DNA of 64,000 nucleotides. Origin: Noviherbaspirillum cavernae (GTDB lineage Bacteria; Pseudomonadota; Gammaproteobacteria; Burkholderiales; Burkholderiaceae_D). Under the pieces are notes generated by a model, which saw nothing but the letters and a program-made list of their open reading frames with translations, had not been told where the DNA came from and searched no databases. The stretch spans positions 930,001-994,000 of the forward strand of contig NZ_QYUN01000002.1 of assembly GCF_003590875.1 (NCBI RefSeq), written 5' to 3'. Shown here piece by piece: positions 33,480-43,032 of the stretch. Both the position numbers and the translations under genes were made by a program. The stretch's first letter is position 1. Every line of letters starts with the position of its first letter.

Positions 33480-33750
33480 CAGTCGAACTCGCCGCGGCCT
33501 TTCAAGAATGTCGCGCTCTTCGGTCACGCGCTTGATCTGTGCCTTCAGATGCCGTATCTCCGCTTGTTGAGCCTTGGCAGCTTCCCGCCGCTGCCAGCGG
33601 AACGATGTATTGCTTGAGCCCCTGATACAGGTTGTGCATCGTTACCATCCGGTTGGCCGCTTCTGCCTTCGGATGGCCGCGTTTGGTGAGTGGCTTGACC
33701 GCTTCAATCTTGAACTCTTCCGTATCCGCTTTGCACTCGTCACGCCCCCA
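33480..33750 (-). pseudogene. Decayed IS3-family transposase orfA (left island border)
   Basis: Reading leftward, fragments of an IS3-type OrfA can be followed: TEEFKIEAVKPLTKRGHPKA then MHNLYQGLKQYIVP, and after a frame change AQQAEIRHLKAQIKRVTEER then DILERP. The start codon region, reading frame and all of orfB are missing. The stretch 33456-33869 holds nothing else recognisable. It marks the left side of the island that ends with a second such remnant near 49.2 kb. Confidence 0.8.
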
Positions 33751-33869
33751 TAAACAAAACTGATAGGTTCAAGGGTGTCTGGCAAGCCGGTGCGATGTAC
33801 TTTCGCGGGTGCAACTTGATATGATGTGCCAGCCGCAAAGCGTGGCGTCCCTCGGCCCTGTTTTTCGAA

Positions 33870-35795
33870 ATGAAATCAAAACGCCATGCAATAAAGCGAT
33901 ATCTGATCCTGCTCATGTTTGGCTTGATCTGTCTGCTTCCGGGCTTGAGAACGGCCTGGGCTGCTGTTGCCGATCCGTTGCGCTTGCAAGCGCCCAACGC
34001 GACCTGGCTGCGGGATTCCGGCGCTCGTCTGACGATAGACGAGGCAGCAGCGCGTGCAGACGAATTCCAACCGCTGTACCACAGTCTGAGCCGCGGCTAC
34101 ACACGCGACGCGTACTGGTTGCGCCTGACGCTTCCCGCCGATATGAAGGAAGGCGAACTCTGGCTGGAGGTGCCGTCGACTGTGCTCGACGATGTACGCC
34201 TTTACGAGCCACGTACCGGTGGCTGGACCGTGCGCCGCAGTGGCGACACGCTGCCGTTCGATACGCATGAAGGCCCCTATCGCACGGCCAGCTTCCGGCT
34301 GGCGCAGCCGCACCCGGGCGAAGTGATGTATCTGCGCATCGAGACCACCAGCGTCATGGCGGTGTCGCCACGCCTGTGGCGTGCGCCTGCGTTGCAAACC
34401 GCCAACAACGCTGCGAATCTGGGCTATGGCTGGTATTTGGGGTTCATGTTTACCGTGGCGCTGTTCAATCTGGTCAGTTGGGCAACGACCCGGCACGGTA
34501 TTTACGGAATATTCGCGATGTCGGTGGTAGCCACGGCAACGCGCTGGTTTGCTGTCGATGGACTTGCCGGCGAATTCGTGTTCCCGCATGACGCCTCCGT
34601 GCCGGCACTGCTCACCAATTCGCTGCTTGGCCTGCAGGCGCTATGTGATTGCCTGTGTCAGGCGCGATTGCTCCAGTTGCGGGGCAACTTTCCGCGCCTG
34701 CTGCATTTTTACCGCCTCGTCATGCTGCTGGGCGTGCTGATCATTTTCTCGCCCTTGTATGGCTATTACGGCTTGCTGGCAACCATGGTCTTCATCTGCG
34801 CCATGTTGGCTCCCTTGTTATCGATACCAGCCTACCTGCGCCTGTGGCGAACCGGCAATCTGTCGGGTCGCCTGATCGCCGTGTCGCTGCCGCTCTATTT
34901 CGTTGTCATGCTGCCAAATTATCTGGGCTCTCTGGGCTTCATGCCCCACGATCCCGCAACCATGAACAGCGCCCACCTGGCCAGTCTCCCGCTGGTTCTA
35001 GCGCTGCATCTGAGCCTCGTGCTGCGCGCGCGCGATGTCGAGCGCGCACGCAATGAGGCGCAGCGCCAGGCCAACGATGCGTTGGCGACGTCGCGGCGCG
35101 AGCGCAGCGCACGCGAAGAGCAGGATCGCTTCCTTTCCATGATTACCCACGAGGTGCGCACGCCGGTGGCCGTGATCGACGCTGCCGCGCACAGCCTGCG
35201 TCTGCTTGATCAAATCGGTGCCGATCCTGCGCAGCGCAATAGCCGCTATCAAAGCATCAAGCAGGCCGTCGGACGCATGAAGACCTTGATGGAACTGGCT
35301 GAGGTGCAGGATCGTCTCCTGCCGGGGACATCTCAGAGCAACACAGGATCGCTCGACCTGGCAACGCTCAGCCGCGATGCCCTGAGCGCGCTCGAACCCG
35401 TGGCTGCCGCCCGTGTGGCGATCGAAGCCGATGTTGCCCTGCCTCCGCTCAAGGGCGATACCCGTCTGCTGTACTTCGCGCTGCTCAACCTGCTCGACAA
35501 CGCCGTCAAGTACGCGCATCCAGACACGCTGATCCGGATAGGAATCGTTACCGATATGAAGACGCGCGGCGTGCTCTGGCGCATCAAGGATCACGGACCC
35601 GGCATCCCGACGGGCAAGGAGGAAGCCATCTTTGAAAAATATCGCCGCCTCGATGAAACCGCCGCCCAGTCGGGTCTTGGCCTGGGCCTGTCGCTGGCAA
35701 GGCAAATCGTCGAAAAACATGATGGCCATTTGCGGCTCGACCGCAGCTGGCCTCACGGCGCTTGCTTCGAGATCTGGCTGCCGGAGGCTGCATGA
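33870..35795 (+). CDS. Sensor histidine kinase with 7TMR-DISM-type input domain
   Basis: This membrane histidine kinase has 641 residues. A signal/TM segment (about 10-31) precedes a periplasmic DISMED2-like domain (about 40-170; AYWLRLTLPADMKEGELWLE), then about seven membrane helices (about 185-385), a short coiled coil, a HisKA domain with phospho-acceptor H427 (SMITHEVRTPVAV) and an HATPase domain with N box LLNLLDNAVKYA and G boxes DHGPGIP and GLGLGLSLARQ. Ligands of DISMED2 kinases are often carbohydrates or surface signals; that is family knowledge, not shown here. Its stop overlaps the response regulator start by 4 bp. Confidence 0.9.
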   Translation: MKSKRHAIKRYLILLMFGLICLLPGLRTAWAAVADPLRLQAPNATWLRDSGARLTIDEAAARADEFQPLYHSLSRGYTRDAYWLRLTLPADMKEGELWLEVPSTVLDDVRLYEPRTGGWTVRRSGDTLPFDTHEGPYRTASFRLAQPHPGEVMYLRIETTSVMAVSPRLWRAPALQTANNAANLGYGWYLGFMFTVALFNLVSWATTRHGIYGIFAMSVVATATRWFAVDGLAGEFVFPHDASVPALLTNSLLGLQALCDCLCQARLLQLRGNFPRLLHFYRLVMLLGVLIIFSPLYGYYGLLATMVFICAMLAPLLSIPAYLRLWRTGNLSGRLIAVSLPLYFVVMLPNYLGSLGFMPHDPATMNSAHLASLPLVLALHLSLVLRARDVERARNEAQRQANDALATSRRERSAREEQDRFLSMITHEVRTPVAVIDAAAHSLRLLDQIGADPAQRNSRYQSIKQAVGRMKTLMELAEVQDRLLPGTSQSNTGSLDLATLSRDALSALEPVAAARVAIEADVALPPLKGDTRLLYFALLNLLDNAVKYAHPDTLIRIGIVTDMKTRGVLWRIKDHGPGIPTGKEEAIFEKYRRLDETAAQSGLGLGLSLARQIVEKHDGHLRLDRSWPHGACFEIWLPEAA

Positions 35796-36511
35796 AAGCC
35801 GTGGCAGCTCCCATCGCGCTGGTGGAAGACAACGACAGCCTGCGCACCGAACTGGCCTTTCATCTGACATGCGCCGGCCATGCGGTCACCGGCTTGGCCG
35901 ACGGCGCCGCGCTCGACTTGCACCTGGCTACTCAGCCGTGCCGACTGGTGGTGCTCGACCTGGGCCTGCCGGGTGAAGACGGCCTGTCCATCTGCGCGCG
36001 CCTGCGCCAGAGCCGGCCGGAAATCGGCATCGTCATGCTCACCGCGCGCGGCATGGCGCATGACAGGCTGGCAGGCCTGCAAGGCGGCGCCGATGCCTAT
36101 CTGGTCAAACCGGCGCCGGCGGAAGAACTGCTGGCCGTGATTACCAACCTGCTGCGCCGTCTGGCCGCAGCCGGCAGCGTGCCTGCTGCGGCCCCCGCGC
36201 CTGCCTGGATTTTCAATCAGCGCAAGCTCACGCTCACTGCCCCGAACGGCGAAATGCTGACGCTGACCCATGCCGAGAGCCTGTTGTTGCAAACCCTGCA
36301 ACGCAACGCCCCCGAACCGGCCAGCCGCCGGCAATTGGTGGAAGCGCTGGGCGGCAACTACCTCGACTTCGCCGAGCACCGGCTCGAAGTCGCCATCAGC
36401 CGTCTGCGTCGCAAGCTCTCGCAAGCCTGGCCCGAAGCCGAAGCAATCCGCGCCGCCCGTGGCGTCGGTTATCTGCTGACCCAACCCTGCCTGCTGCAAA
36501 ACGACGAATAA
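35792..36511 (+). CDS. OmpR/PhoB-family response regulator
   Basis: This 239-residue two-component regulator has a receiver domain with acidic pocket E12/D13, phospho-acceptor D56 (VVLDLGLPGEDG), a Thr at LTAR and K106 (YLVKPAP). An Ala/Pro linker (about 125-138) leads to a C-terminal winged HTH (about 145-235; RLEVAISRLRRKLSQAW, GVGYLL). It is translationally coupled to the kinase gene (ATGA). The autotransporter gene that follows 214 bp later in the same direction is a natural candidate target. Confidence 0.92.
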   Translation: MKAVAAPIALVEDNDSLRTELAFHLTCAGHAVTGLADGAALDLHLATQPCRLVVLDLGLPGEDGLSICARLRQSRPEIGIVMLTARGMAHDRLAGLQGGADAYLVKPAPAEELLAVITNLLRRLAAAGSVPAAAPAPAWIFNQRKLTLTAPNGEMLTLTHAESLLLQTLQRNAPEPASRRQLVEALGGNYLDFAEHRLEVAISRLRRKLSQAWPEAEAIRAARGVGYLLTQPCLLQNDE

Positions 36512-36725
36512 GCTCCGGTGCGCGCCGTGCCGTCGAAGCGATCGCCCGATCGCAGGGAGACTGTTAGCTTTTGTGAGCATTTCCGGACGGCAATCCGATA
36601 GCATCGGGCCGTTGCGCCTTGGCTTGGAATCGTCCGGGATGCCGATGTGGCGCAGCTTGTTGCCGGCAAATCGCCATGATTTGGAACGGTAGCAATAGCT
36701 GGCTTTCAAAGATACCAACAACACT

Positions 36726-39700
36726 ATGAATCACATTTATCGACTGGTTTGGAACAAGAAACGCAATATGCTCGTCGCTGTCGCCGAAGTGGCGAGTTCG
36801 CAAGGCAAGGATGCAAACGGAGAAACGACGTCGACCGGCGTGAAAAAGCAGGGGCGGGAGGAATCCGGGAAGTGCGCTCACCTGACAGGCAAGACAAGTC
36901 TTCTGGGAGCAGCGATTCTCTCGATCTTCCCGCTGGTTTCCCTGGCCCAGGCACCTGTCCCCCATTACAACGACGGGTACCTGACACTATCCGATGGCGA
37001 CGGTTCCAATGCGACCGCAGCAAACTGGGCCCTGACCAACGACGGTATCCTGGATATCTCGAACACCAATAGCGGTTCCAGCCTCCAGAGCCTGGGCGGC
37101 TCTGGCGGCGTCATCCTGGGAGATATGACGCTGACCCTGAGCAATGCCAATGACACGTTCGTCGGCAGCTTGAGCGGTTCGGGCGGCTTGGCGATCACGG
37201 GCGGCACGGAGATCCTCAGCGGCAACAACGATTACATCGGCGTCACGACCATTGGCACCAATAGCGTTCTGGGGCTCTCGGGTAGCGGAGCAATTGCCCA
37301 TTCCTTCGGACTCGACAATAACGGCATCTTCGACATTTCCGCGACCAATGCCGGTGCCAGCATTCAGAGCCTGTCCGGCTCGGGCGCTGTAATCCTCGGT
37401 GGCCAGACGCTGACCCTGACCAATGCGAGCGGCACGTTCGCCGGCAGCCTGAGCGGTTCGGGCGGCCTGGCGATCACGGGCGGCACGGAGGTCCTCAGCG
37501 AGATCAATAGCTATACCGGCGCTACCAATATTGGCCAAGGTGGGACGCTGGTGTTGGCCGGCAACGGCAGCATTGCCGATTCCAGCGGCGTGGCAAACAA
37601 CGGCACGTTCAATATCGCGGCAACGGCCGGCGGCGCATCGGTGCAGAGCCTGTCGGGTTCGGGTGCGGTAATCCTCGGCGGACAGACCTTGACCCTGACC
37701 AATGCAAGCGGCACGTTCGCCGGCAGCTTGAGCGGCTCGGGGGGGCTGGCAATTACCGGCGGCATCGAGACCTTGAGCGGCAACAATACCTACACGGGCG
37801 GCACGACCGTGGCGAATGGTGCCATCCTCAAGGTGTCGTCCAATGCGAATCTCGGTGCGCCAAGCTCCGCGCTGACTCTGAATGACGGCACTCTCCAGGC
37901 CAATGGCAACATCACGATGGCGCGTGACATCACGCTGACCAATTCCGGTACGTTCGACGTGGGCAATACCTTCACGGTCACTAACACGAGTTCCGCGTCG
38001 GGAAGCGGCACGTTGATTAAAAACGGCGGCGGCACCCTTATCCTGGGTGGAAGCGTGTCGAACAGCGGCGGTGTTCAAGTCAATCAGGGCACATTGGGCT
38101 TGAATGGCAACAATACCTATACCGGCGGCACTACCATCAACGGCGGCACGGTGAAGGTCGGAGCAGACAACAATCTTGGAGCGGTCAGCAGCAATGTGAC
38201 TCTGAATGGCGGCAGGCTGCAAACCACCGCCTCATTCACGTCGGATCGCGACCTCGCCATCACCAGCCAGAACGGCGCCATCGACACCGTGGGCGCGGAC
38301 AACACGCTGACGTGGACCGGCAATCTCTCGGGCAGCGGACGACTGACCAAAGAGGGCGACGGGACACTGATTCTGGGCGGTGACAACGCCGGTGGCCAAG
38401 GATCGGGAAACACCGTGGGTTCCGGCTGGACCGGCGGTCTGACCCTCAATGGAGGGCTGGTCAAAGTCACCAATTCGTACGGGTTGGGTTGGGGCACCGT
38501 GATATGGAACGGGGGAACCATCCAGGCCACGGTGGATATTCTGACAGGGCAGAACCTCGCCGTCGGACTGGGTACGGGGATAGATACGGCGGCCAACACC
38601 ACGACCACACTTTCGGGCAATATCGTTTCGACAGGCGGCGGCAGTGGCTGCTTCACCAAGACGGGGCTCGGCACGCTCAACGTCGCGGGCAATGCCGCGT
38701 TCAACTCCACTTGCGTGCTCGCTGGCCGATTGCTGGCGAACGGCAGCCTGGACAGCATGGTGACAGTCGAACAAGGCGGCACGCTGGGCGGTAGCGGCGT
38801 CATCAATGGCCCGGTCCTTGTCAGAGGCACGCTGTCTCCGGGTAACTCTCCCGGCATGCTGACGGCCAACTCGACGGTCACGATGGCCCCTGGCAGTACA
38901 TTCAAGGAAGATATCGCCGGCACGCAGCAGGCGTCCGCAAGCACGCCGATCGGCGTCACCGGTTATTACTCGTACCTGCATGTGACGGGTAACAATCAAT
39001 TTGTGATTCAGCCGGGAGTGACTCTGGCACCGGCGCTCAAGAATATCTTCAGTGTCGGCGAAGCCGGCTACGGTTCGACGCCATTCGTGCCATCGATTGG
39101 CCAGGGCTACCGCATCATTACTGCCGACGGCGGCATCTCGGGCCGCTTCGACACGCTGGCGCAGCCCGATGGTCTGGCGGCCGATACGCGCATGGCTGTG
39201 TTCTATAACGTCGGCGGCAGCAACAGCATCGACCTGAAGGTATTGCCCTTGTCGTACAGCGCCTGGCTCAAGGGTGCCAACGCCAACAGCCGCTCGGCTG
39301 CTGCGGCTCTCGATCAGATTACCGATCTGGAGCAATCCGGAACCGGCAGCACCGCACAAAGCCAATTGCTGTACGTTGCGGCGAGCCAGAACGCCGGCAC
39401 ACTGAGTAATTTTGTCAAAGGCTTGAGCGGTGAAGTCCACGGTGCCCTGGCAGCGGCAACGCCGCAGGCGGGATGGGCAGTCCAGAACATCGTCGGCAAA
39501 CACCTGGCCGATTCCCAGGGAGCCGGCGCAAACCGCAACACCGACCGTGCGCTGTGGATCGACCTCAACGGCAACCACGGCAACTGGAGCGGAGACGACA
39601 CCGCATCCGGATTCAGTGCGAACCGTACCCAGTTCACTCTGGGAGCGGACGTGCTGGAGACCGCAGGCGCACGACTCGGCTTCGGTTTCAGCCATGCCAA

Positions 39701-40361
39701 CTCGAATGTGTCCGCCGATATGGGGTCAGGCTCGGTGAAGCAGAACATGGGCTTCGTGTACGGCCAGTATGGATGGAACGGGTTCATTGTGGATGGTCTG
39801 GCCAGCTACGGCAGGGACAATGCGGAGAGCAATCGTGCGGACCCCACCGCATCCGCTCCAGTGCTTGCGACCAACGCCGACGGCAACAGCAGTCTGATCG
39901 GCATCGGCCTGCGCGCGCCGTGGCAGTTCAACGGCGCGACCTATGAACCGTTTGCCCGCCTGACATTCCAGCGAGTGAAGCGCGACGCCGCCAATGAGGG
40001 AAGTGCTTCTGCGGCTGCATTGGGGCTGAATGGCTTCTCGTCCACGGGCACGCGCCTGGTGGCCGGTCTGGCCGGCGCATCCGGCAAGACCGATCCGCTG
40101 GCAACGCGCTACACCTACAAGTTCAGCGTAGGCGTCGGAGTGGATGGCGGCGATCTGTCGCGGGTGAGTCAGCAAGCCACCCTGGCGGGTGTGGCGACGA
40201 CCATCAGCGCACCGAACGTCGGCCGGGTATTCTTGCAGGGCGGTGTCACGGGAACGATGCAACTTAACCGGCAGTCCTATGTCTATCTCGGGCTGACGGG
40301 GGAGGCACGCAGTGGCTATACCGACATCGGCGGAAATGTCGGGGTGCGTGTGTCCTTCTAA
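36726..40361 (+). CDS. Type V autotransporter with ESPR signal and PATR repeats
   Basis: This 1211-residue surface protein has an extended signal peptide region (ESPR: MNHIYRLVWNKKRNMLVAVA) with hydrophobic core LLGAAILSIFPLVSLAQA and likely cleavage after A76. A Gly/Ser/Thr/Asn-rich beta-helical passenger (about 77-900) contains passenger-associated repeats such as SGNNTYTGGTTVANGAILKV and NGNNTYTGGTTINGGTVKVG. The C-terminal autotransporter beta-barrel (about 930-1211) ends GYTDIGGNVGVRVSF with the terminal Phe recognised by BAM. Cysteine is nearly absent. No protease triad or RGD is apparent, so adhesion or aggregation is the default guess. A two-component pair precedes it and glycosyltransferases follow. 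Confidence 0.92.
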   Translation: MNHIYRLVWNKKRNMLVAVAEVASSQGKDANGETTSTGVKKQGREESGKCAHLTGKTSLLGAAILSIFPLVSLAQAPVPHYNDGYLTLSDGDGSNATAANWALTNDGILDISNTNSGSSLQSLGGSGGVILGDMTLTLSNANDTFVGSLSGSGGLAITGGTEILSGNNDYIGVTTIGTNSVLGLSGSGAIAHSFGLDNNGIFDISATNAGASIQSLSGSGAVILGGQTLTLTNASGTFAGSLSGSGGLAITGGTEVLSEINSYTGATNIGQGGTLVLAGNGSIADSSGVANNGTFNIAATAGGASVQSLSGSGAVILGGQTLTLTNASGTFAGSLSGSGGLAITGGIETLSGNNTYTGGTTVANGAILKVSSNANLGAPSSALTLNDGTLQANGNITMARDITLTNSGTFDVGNTFTVTNTSSASGSGTLIKNGGGTLILGGSVSNSGGVQVNQGTLGLNGNNTYTGGTTINGGTVKVGADNNLGAVSSNVTLNGGRLQTTASFTSDRDLAITSQNGAIDTVGADNTLTWTGNLSGSGRLTKEGDGTLILGGDNAGGQGSGNTVGSGWTGGLTLNGGLVKVTNSYGLGWGTVIWNGGTIQATVDILTGQNLAVGLGTGIDTAANTTTTLSGNIVSTGGGSGCFTKTGLGTLNVAGNAAFNSTCVLAGRLLANGSLDSMVTVEQGGTLGGSGVINGPVLVRGTLSPGNSPGMLTANSTVTMAPGSTFKEDIAGTQQASASTPIGVTGYYSYLHVTGNNQFVIQPGVTLAPALKNIFSVGEAGYGSTPFVPSIGQGYRIITADGGISGRFDTLAQPDGLAADTRMAVFYNVGGSNSIDLKVLPLSYSAWLKGANANSRSAAAALDQITDLEQSGTGSTAQSQLLYVAASQNAGTLSNFVKGLSGEVHGALAAATPQAGWAVQNIVGKHLADSQGAGANRNTDRALWIDLNGNHGNWSGDDTASGFSANRTQFTLGADVLETAGARLGFGFSHANSNVSADMGSGSVKQNMGFVYGQYGWNGFIVDGLASYGRDNAESNRADPTASAPVLATNADGNSSLIGIGLRAPWQFNGATYEPFARLTFQRVKRDAANEGSASAAALGLNGFSSTGTRLVAGLAGASGKTDPLATRYTYKFSVGVGVDGGDLSRVSQQATLAGVATTISAPNVGRVFLQGGVTGTMQLNRQSYVYLGLTGEARSGYTDIGGNVGVRVSF
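37060..37890 (+). repeat. Three tandem ~280-bp repeats inside the autotransporter passenger
   Basis: Units of about 93 codons recur, with the marker CAGAGCCTG near 37086, 37364 and 37644. Each contains SLSGSGAVILGGQTLTLTNA-like and FAGSLSGSGGLAITGG-like segments. Units two and three are almost identical over about 130 bp, pointing to recent duplication or gene conversion. Confidence 0.8.
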
Positions 40362-40400
40362 GCCACTTGTGCTTCAGCCTGTTCGCACAGGCGTGTGTGA

Positions 40401-40430
40401 AACAGGCCGACATTCGTCGGCCTGTTTTTT
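40401..40430 (+). terminator. Terminator of the autotransporter gene
   Basis: ACAGGCCGAC/GTCGGCCTGT forms a 10-bp stem with a 4-nt loop and a T6 tract. The final T's are part of the target duplication of the adjoining MITE. Confidence 0.88.
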
Positions 40431-40431
40431 A

Positions 40432-40542
40432 GAGCGTCTAACAAAATGATTCTGAGGGTGTTGCGCCGCCTTGCCGTACAGTCGTACTGTCTGCGGCGGC
40501 GCGCCTACTCAGAACCGCTTCGCTTCATTTTGTTAGGCGCTC
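40432..40542. mobile_element. 111-bp MITE-like element with TTA duplication
   Basis: The 18-bp ends GAGCGTCTAACAAAATGA and the complement of GAGCGCCTAACAAAATGA differ at one base. TTA flanks both sides (40429-40431 and 40543-40545). The centre is a GC-rich dyad, GCGCCGCC against GGCGGCGC, around ACAGTCGTACTGT. There is no coding capacity. The ends and TNA target suggest mobilisation by an IS5-type transposase, but not the one at 3.8 kb, whose terminal repeats differ after GAGC. Confidence 0.75.
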
Positions 40543-40571
40543 TTATATGGGTTATTTGACTGCTTGCCACC

Positions 40572-41348
40572 ATGTTGAACGGACTTCCTCACTTCTGGAT
40601 CAATCGACAATCCGACACGGAGCGGCGCATGCTGATCGAAGCCTACTTTGCGCGCGGTGGCGTGGCCAACAGTCGCGTCGAAGCGATCACGCCGGAGTCG
40701 CTCCCCAGGATCAGCGTACGCAAGCCGTTCGCCAACTCGATACCCGAGCTGGCGATTCTGACATCGCACCTTGATGCGATCGGCATGGCCTGCCAATCGG
40801 GCCATGAGACCGCCGTCATCATGGAAGACGATGTGCGTTCCCGTTATGTTTTCGATGCGCTGACGCTCATCTCTTCCGCGCCGCACGACTGGGAAATATT
40901 GCAGCTGCACGTCAGCAACCGGCCGGTCGTGCTGGAGCTTGGCGAGATGTATTTACGCCACGGCGTGTTGTGGCATGAATGGGAGCCGACCTGCTATTCT
41001 GCCGGCGCTTACGTGATCAACCGGAAAGGGGCGGCACGCATTCTTTCCCACTATCGTCCGAATGGAACGGACATCGATCTGACCGGAGTGCATGCGTTCG
41101 GCAAGCTCGTGGCGGATCATCTTCTTTACCGGCGCAGCTGCTGTTATACGGCGACGATTCCTTATTTCATGAACGATATCGCGCTGACATCGACGCATGC
41201 ACCCCATCGAGACGAGACGCATCACCGGCCCGGCGCACTCGGTGTGGAGAGCATCATGCAGCAGATCGAAAGCCAGGCAGTTGCTGGTTCCGGCCACGCC
41301 CGTCCGCTGTTGCAAGCAGGATATCCTTTTGCACTGCGCGCGTTATGA
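40572..41348 (+). CDS. GT25-like glycosyltransferase
   Basis: This 258-residue protein resembles family 25 (LPS beta-galactosyltransferase-like) enzymes: an N-terminal FWINRQSDTERRMLIEAYF, the GT25 acidic motif AVIMEDDV (about residues 78-85) and the segment YSAGAYVINRKGAARIL. Such enzymes add galactose to LPS core, O-antigen or protein-linked glycans. The acceptor here is unknown. It lies in the same direction as the next GT2 gene, 59 bp away, and just after the MITE, which may supply or disrupt its promoter. Confidence 0.78.
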   Translation: MLNGLPHFWINRQSDTERRMLIEAYFARGGVANSRVEAITPESLPRISVRKPFANSIPELAILTSHLDAIGMACQSGHETAVIMEDDVRSRYVFDALTLISSAPHDWEILQLHVSNRPVVLELGEMYLRHGVLWHEWEPTCYSAGAYVINRKGAARILSHYRPNGTDIDLTGVHAFGKLVADHLLYRRSCCYTATIPYFMNDIALTSTHAPHRDETHHRPGALGVESIMQQIESQAVAGSGHARPLLQAGYPFALRAL

Positions 41349-41407
41349 CCGGATTGACAATGGTCGGCGGCAGCAAGCTGAGTTGAAACGGCAGAATGAT
41401 TTAAACA

Positions 41408-42169
41408 ATGAGAAACAGTCTTGCAGTCGTGATCGTGACCACGTGTCGCGAAACCCTGTGCCGCTCCGTGCGCTCGGTATTCAATCAGCAGTTTTCGGGG
41501 CGCATGCAGATCTTGATCGGCGTGGACTGCGATCCGCACAAGAGGCTTGATGCGCTGTTGCCGGCCTTGGCGGCCGAATGCCCGAGTCATATCACGATCA
41601 CGCTGATCAACCTGGGATACTCCACATCGCAACGTCACGGCGGTCCGCATGCGTCGTTCTATGGCGGCTCGCTGCGTTCGGCGCTCACGCTGCTCGCTGA
41701 TAGCGACATCGTGATCTACCTGGATGACGACGACTGGCTCAAGGAAGACCATTGCGCCCGGATTCTGCGCGCCATCGAAGGAAAGAAGTGGGCGTACTCC
41801 TATTCCATTTACGCCGACGGCAACACGGGCGAAGGCTTGTGCGTGGACGAAATTGAAAGCGTGGGTGTAGGCAAAGGCATTTACGCCAAAAACTTCGGCG
41901 GCTTTGTGCGGCCGAGCGGCCTGGCCATCAATAAAATGCAGTTATTGCATATCGTCCATCTCTGGTCCTGTTCGGCATTTGCCACCGGAGACGGGGAAGA
42001 CAGACTGATATTCGAGCAGTTGCGCAACGAGCCGCATGGCTGCACGGAGGCGGCGACCGTCTATTGCGCGCTGGACCCCAAGGATATGCTGCACGACTAT
42101 CGCGTGTCTTTCATGCGTTCCAAGGGCGTGGAGTTCGTCAGCACAGCCAAGGCGGAATCGACGCGATGA
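41408..42169 (+). CDS. GT2-type glycosyltransferase
   Basis: This 253-residue GT-A fold enzyme begins LAVVIVTTCRETLCRSVRSV then FNQQFSG, a family 2 opening, with the metal/nucleotide-sugar motif SDIVIYLDDDDWLKEDHC (about 99-116). The C-terminal part (ATGDGEDRLIFEQL) resembles the ED-box region. No membrane helices are seen, so it is a cytoplasmic single-sugar transferase of unknown donor. It converges on the leftward GT2 gene, with 14 bp between the stop codons. Confidence 0.82.
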   Translation: MRNSLAVVIVTTCRETLCRSVRSVFNQQFSGRMQILIGVDCDPHKRLDALLPALAAECPSHITITLINLGYSTSQRHGGPHASFYGGSLRSALTLLADSDIVIYLDDDDWLKEDHCARILRAIEGKKWAYSYSIYADGNTGEGLCVDEIESVGVGKGIYAKNFGGFVRPSGLAINKMQLLHIVHLWSCSAFATGDGEDRLIFEQLRNEPHGCTEAATVYCALDPKDMLHDYRVSFMRSKGVEFVSTAKAESTR

Positions 42170-42183
42170 CGCGCAATCCAGCA

Positions 42184-43032
42184 TCATCCAGCCACGGGCA
42201 GCATCGCTCCATGATGTGAAGCGCAAGCGTGCGCATAGGCCTGATGCGGCCCGGTCGATGCTGCCGCGAGCATGGCGGCCTCGTAATTTTCCGTCGTCTC
42301 CACAAAACTGGCCGCTTTCCAGATCGCATCGAAATGATTGTCCGACCAGGTATTCGCACCCGTCTGCACATAGGTGTACAGCCATGGCGCATCCGCCAGG
42401 ACCACGCGGCCCGCCGCGATCATTGTCTGCGTGACCGCCGTATCCTCGCCTCGCGCAAGAGCGGGATAGGCAGGGATGCTGTCCTTTCTCGCCAACATCG
42501 ATCCTTCCCATTCCCTGGCGCCCGATACGCCGATCTTGCGTGCAAGGGGCGACCAGAGCAGCCAGCGGCTCAGAAAGAGTGCGTCGGTCTGCATGGACTG
42601 GCAGATGGCCATCCCGAGGTCAAGCCGCTGCGGATGGTAAAGATCGTCGTCATCCCATTGGCAAATCCATTCGCCCTGCGCGGCCCGCAGGGACAGATTG
42701 CGCAGCTCGCCCAGGCTGGATGAGGGTGCGTCCGGATAGACGATGCGAATGCGCGGATCGTTCAATTCCCGGCAATGCCGCTCGATTTCCGTGCCGGGCG
42801 TATCGCATACCAGAACGAGTTCCCGGTTTGCATAGGTCTGCCGCTGGAAGCATTCCACCGCAAAGCGGGAAGGAAAGAGTCTGCCTCGCGTCACCATCAG
42901 ACAGGAGACGAGAGGAAGCCGCCCGGGAAATACCACCAGGTCGAGTGATCCCCGCTGGATCAGGACATTCCTGATCCCGAGCTTGAAATCAATGCGGCGG
43001 TTGGTTTGCAGAAGATAGTCGGCGAGCTTCAT
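42184..43032 (-). CDS. GT2-type glycosyltransferase
   Basis: This 282-residue family 2 enzyme has an N-terminal region after an unconventional 45-residue lead (LPLVSCLMVTRGRLFPSRFA), VECFQRQTYANRELVLVCD, and the acidic motif GEWICQWDDDDLYHPQRLDL. The ATG at 43032 overlaps the stop of the upstream gene (ATGA) and gives MKLADYLLQTNRRIDFKLG; the longer frame upstream only repeats the neighbouring gene in another frame. It is the last gene of a five-gene leftward glycosyltransferase run. Confidence 0.82.
   Translation of the reverse strand: MKLADYLLQTNRRIDFKLGIRNVLIQRGSLDLVVFPGRLPLVSCLMVTRGRLFPSRFAVECFQRQTYANRELVLVCDTPGTEIERHCRELNDPRIRIVYPDAPSSSLGELRNLSLRAAQGEWICQWDDDDLYHPQRLDLGMAICQSMQTDALFLSRWLLWSPLARKIGVSGAREWEGSMLARKDSIPAYPALARGEDTAVTQTMIAAGRVVLADAPWLYTYVQTGANTWSDNHFDAIWKAASFVETTENYEAAMLAAASTGPHQAYAHACASHHGAMLPVAG

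Noticed and set aside
38232..39695. A 487-codon open frame opposite the autotransporter
   Set aside because: It arises from the codon-biased repetitive passenger; no start signal or domain supports it.
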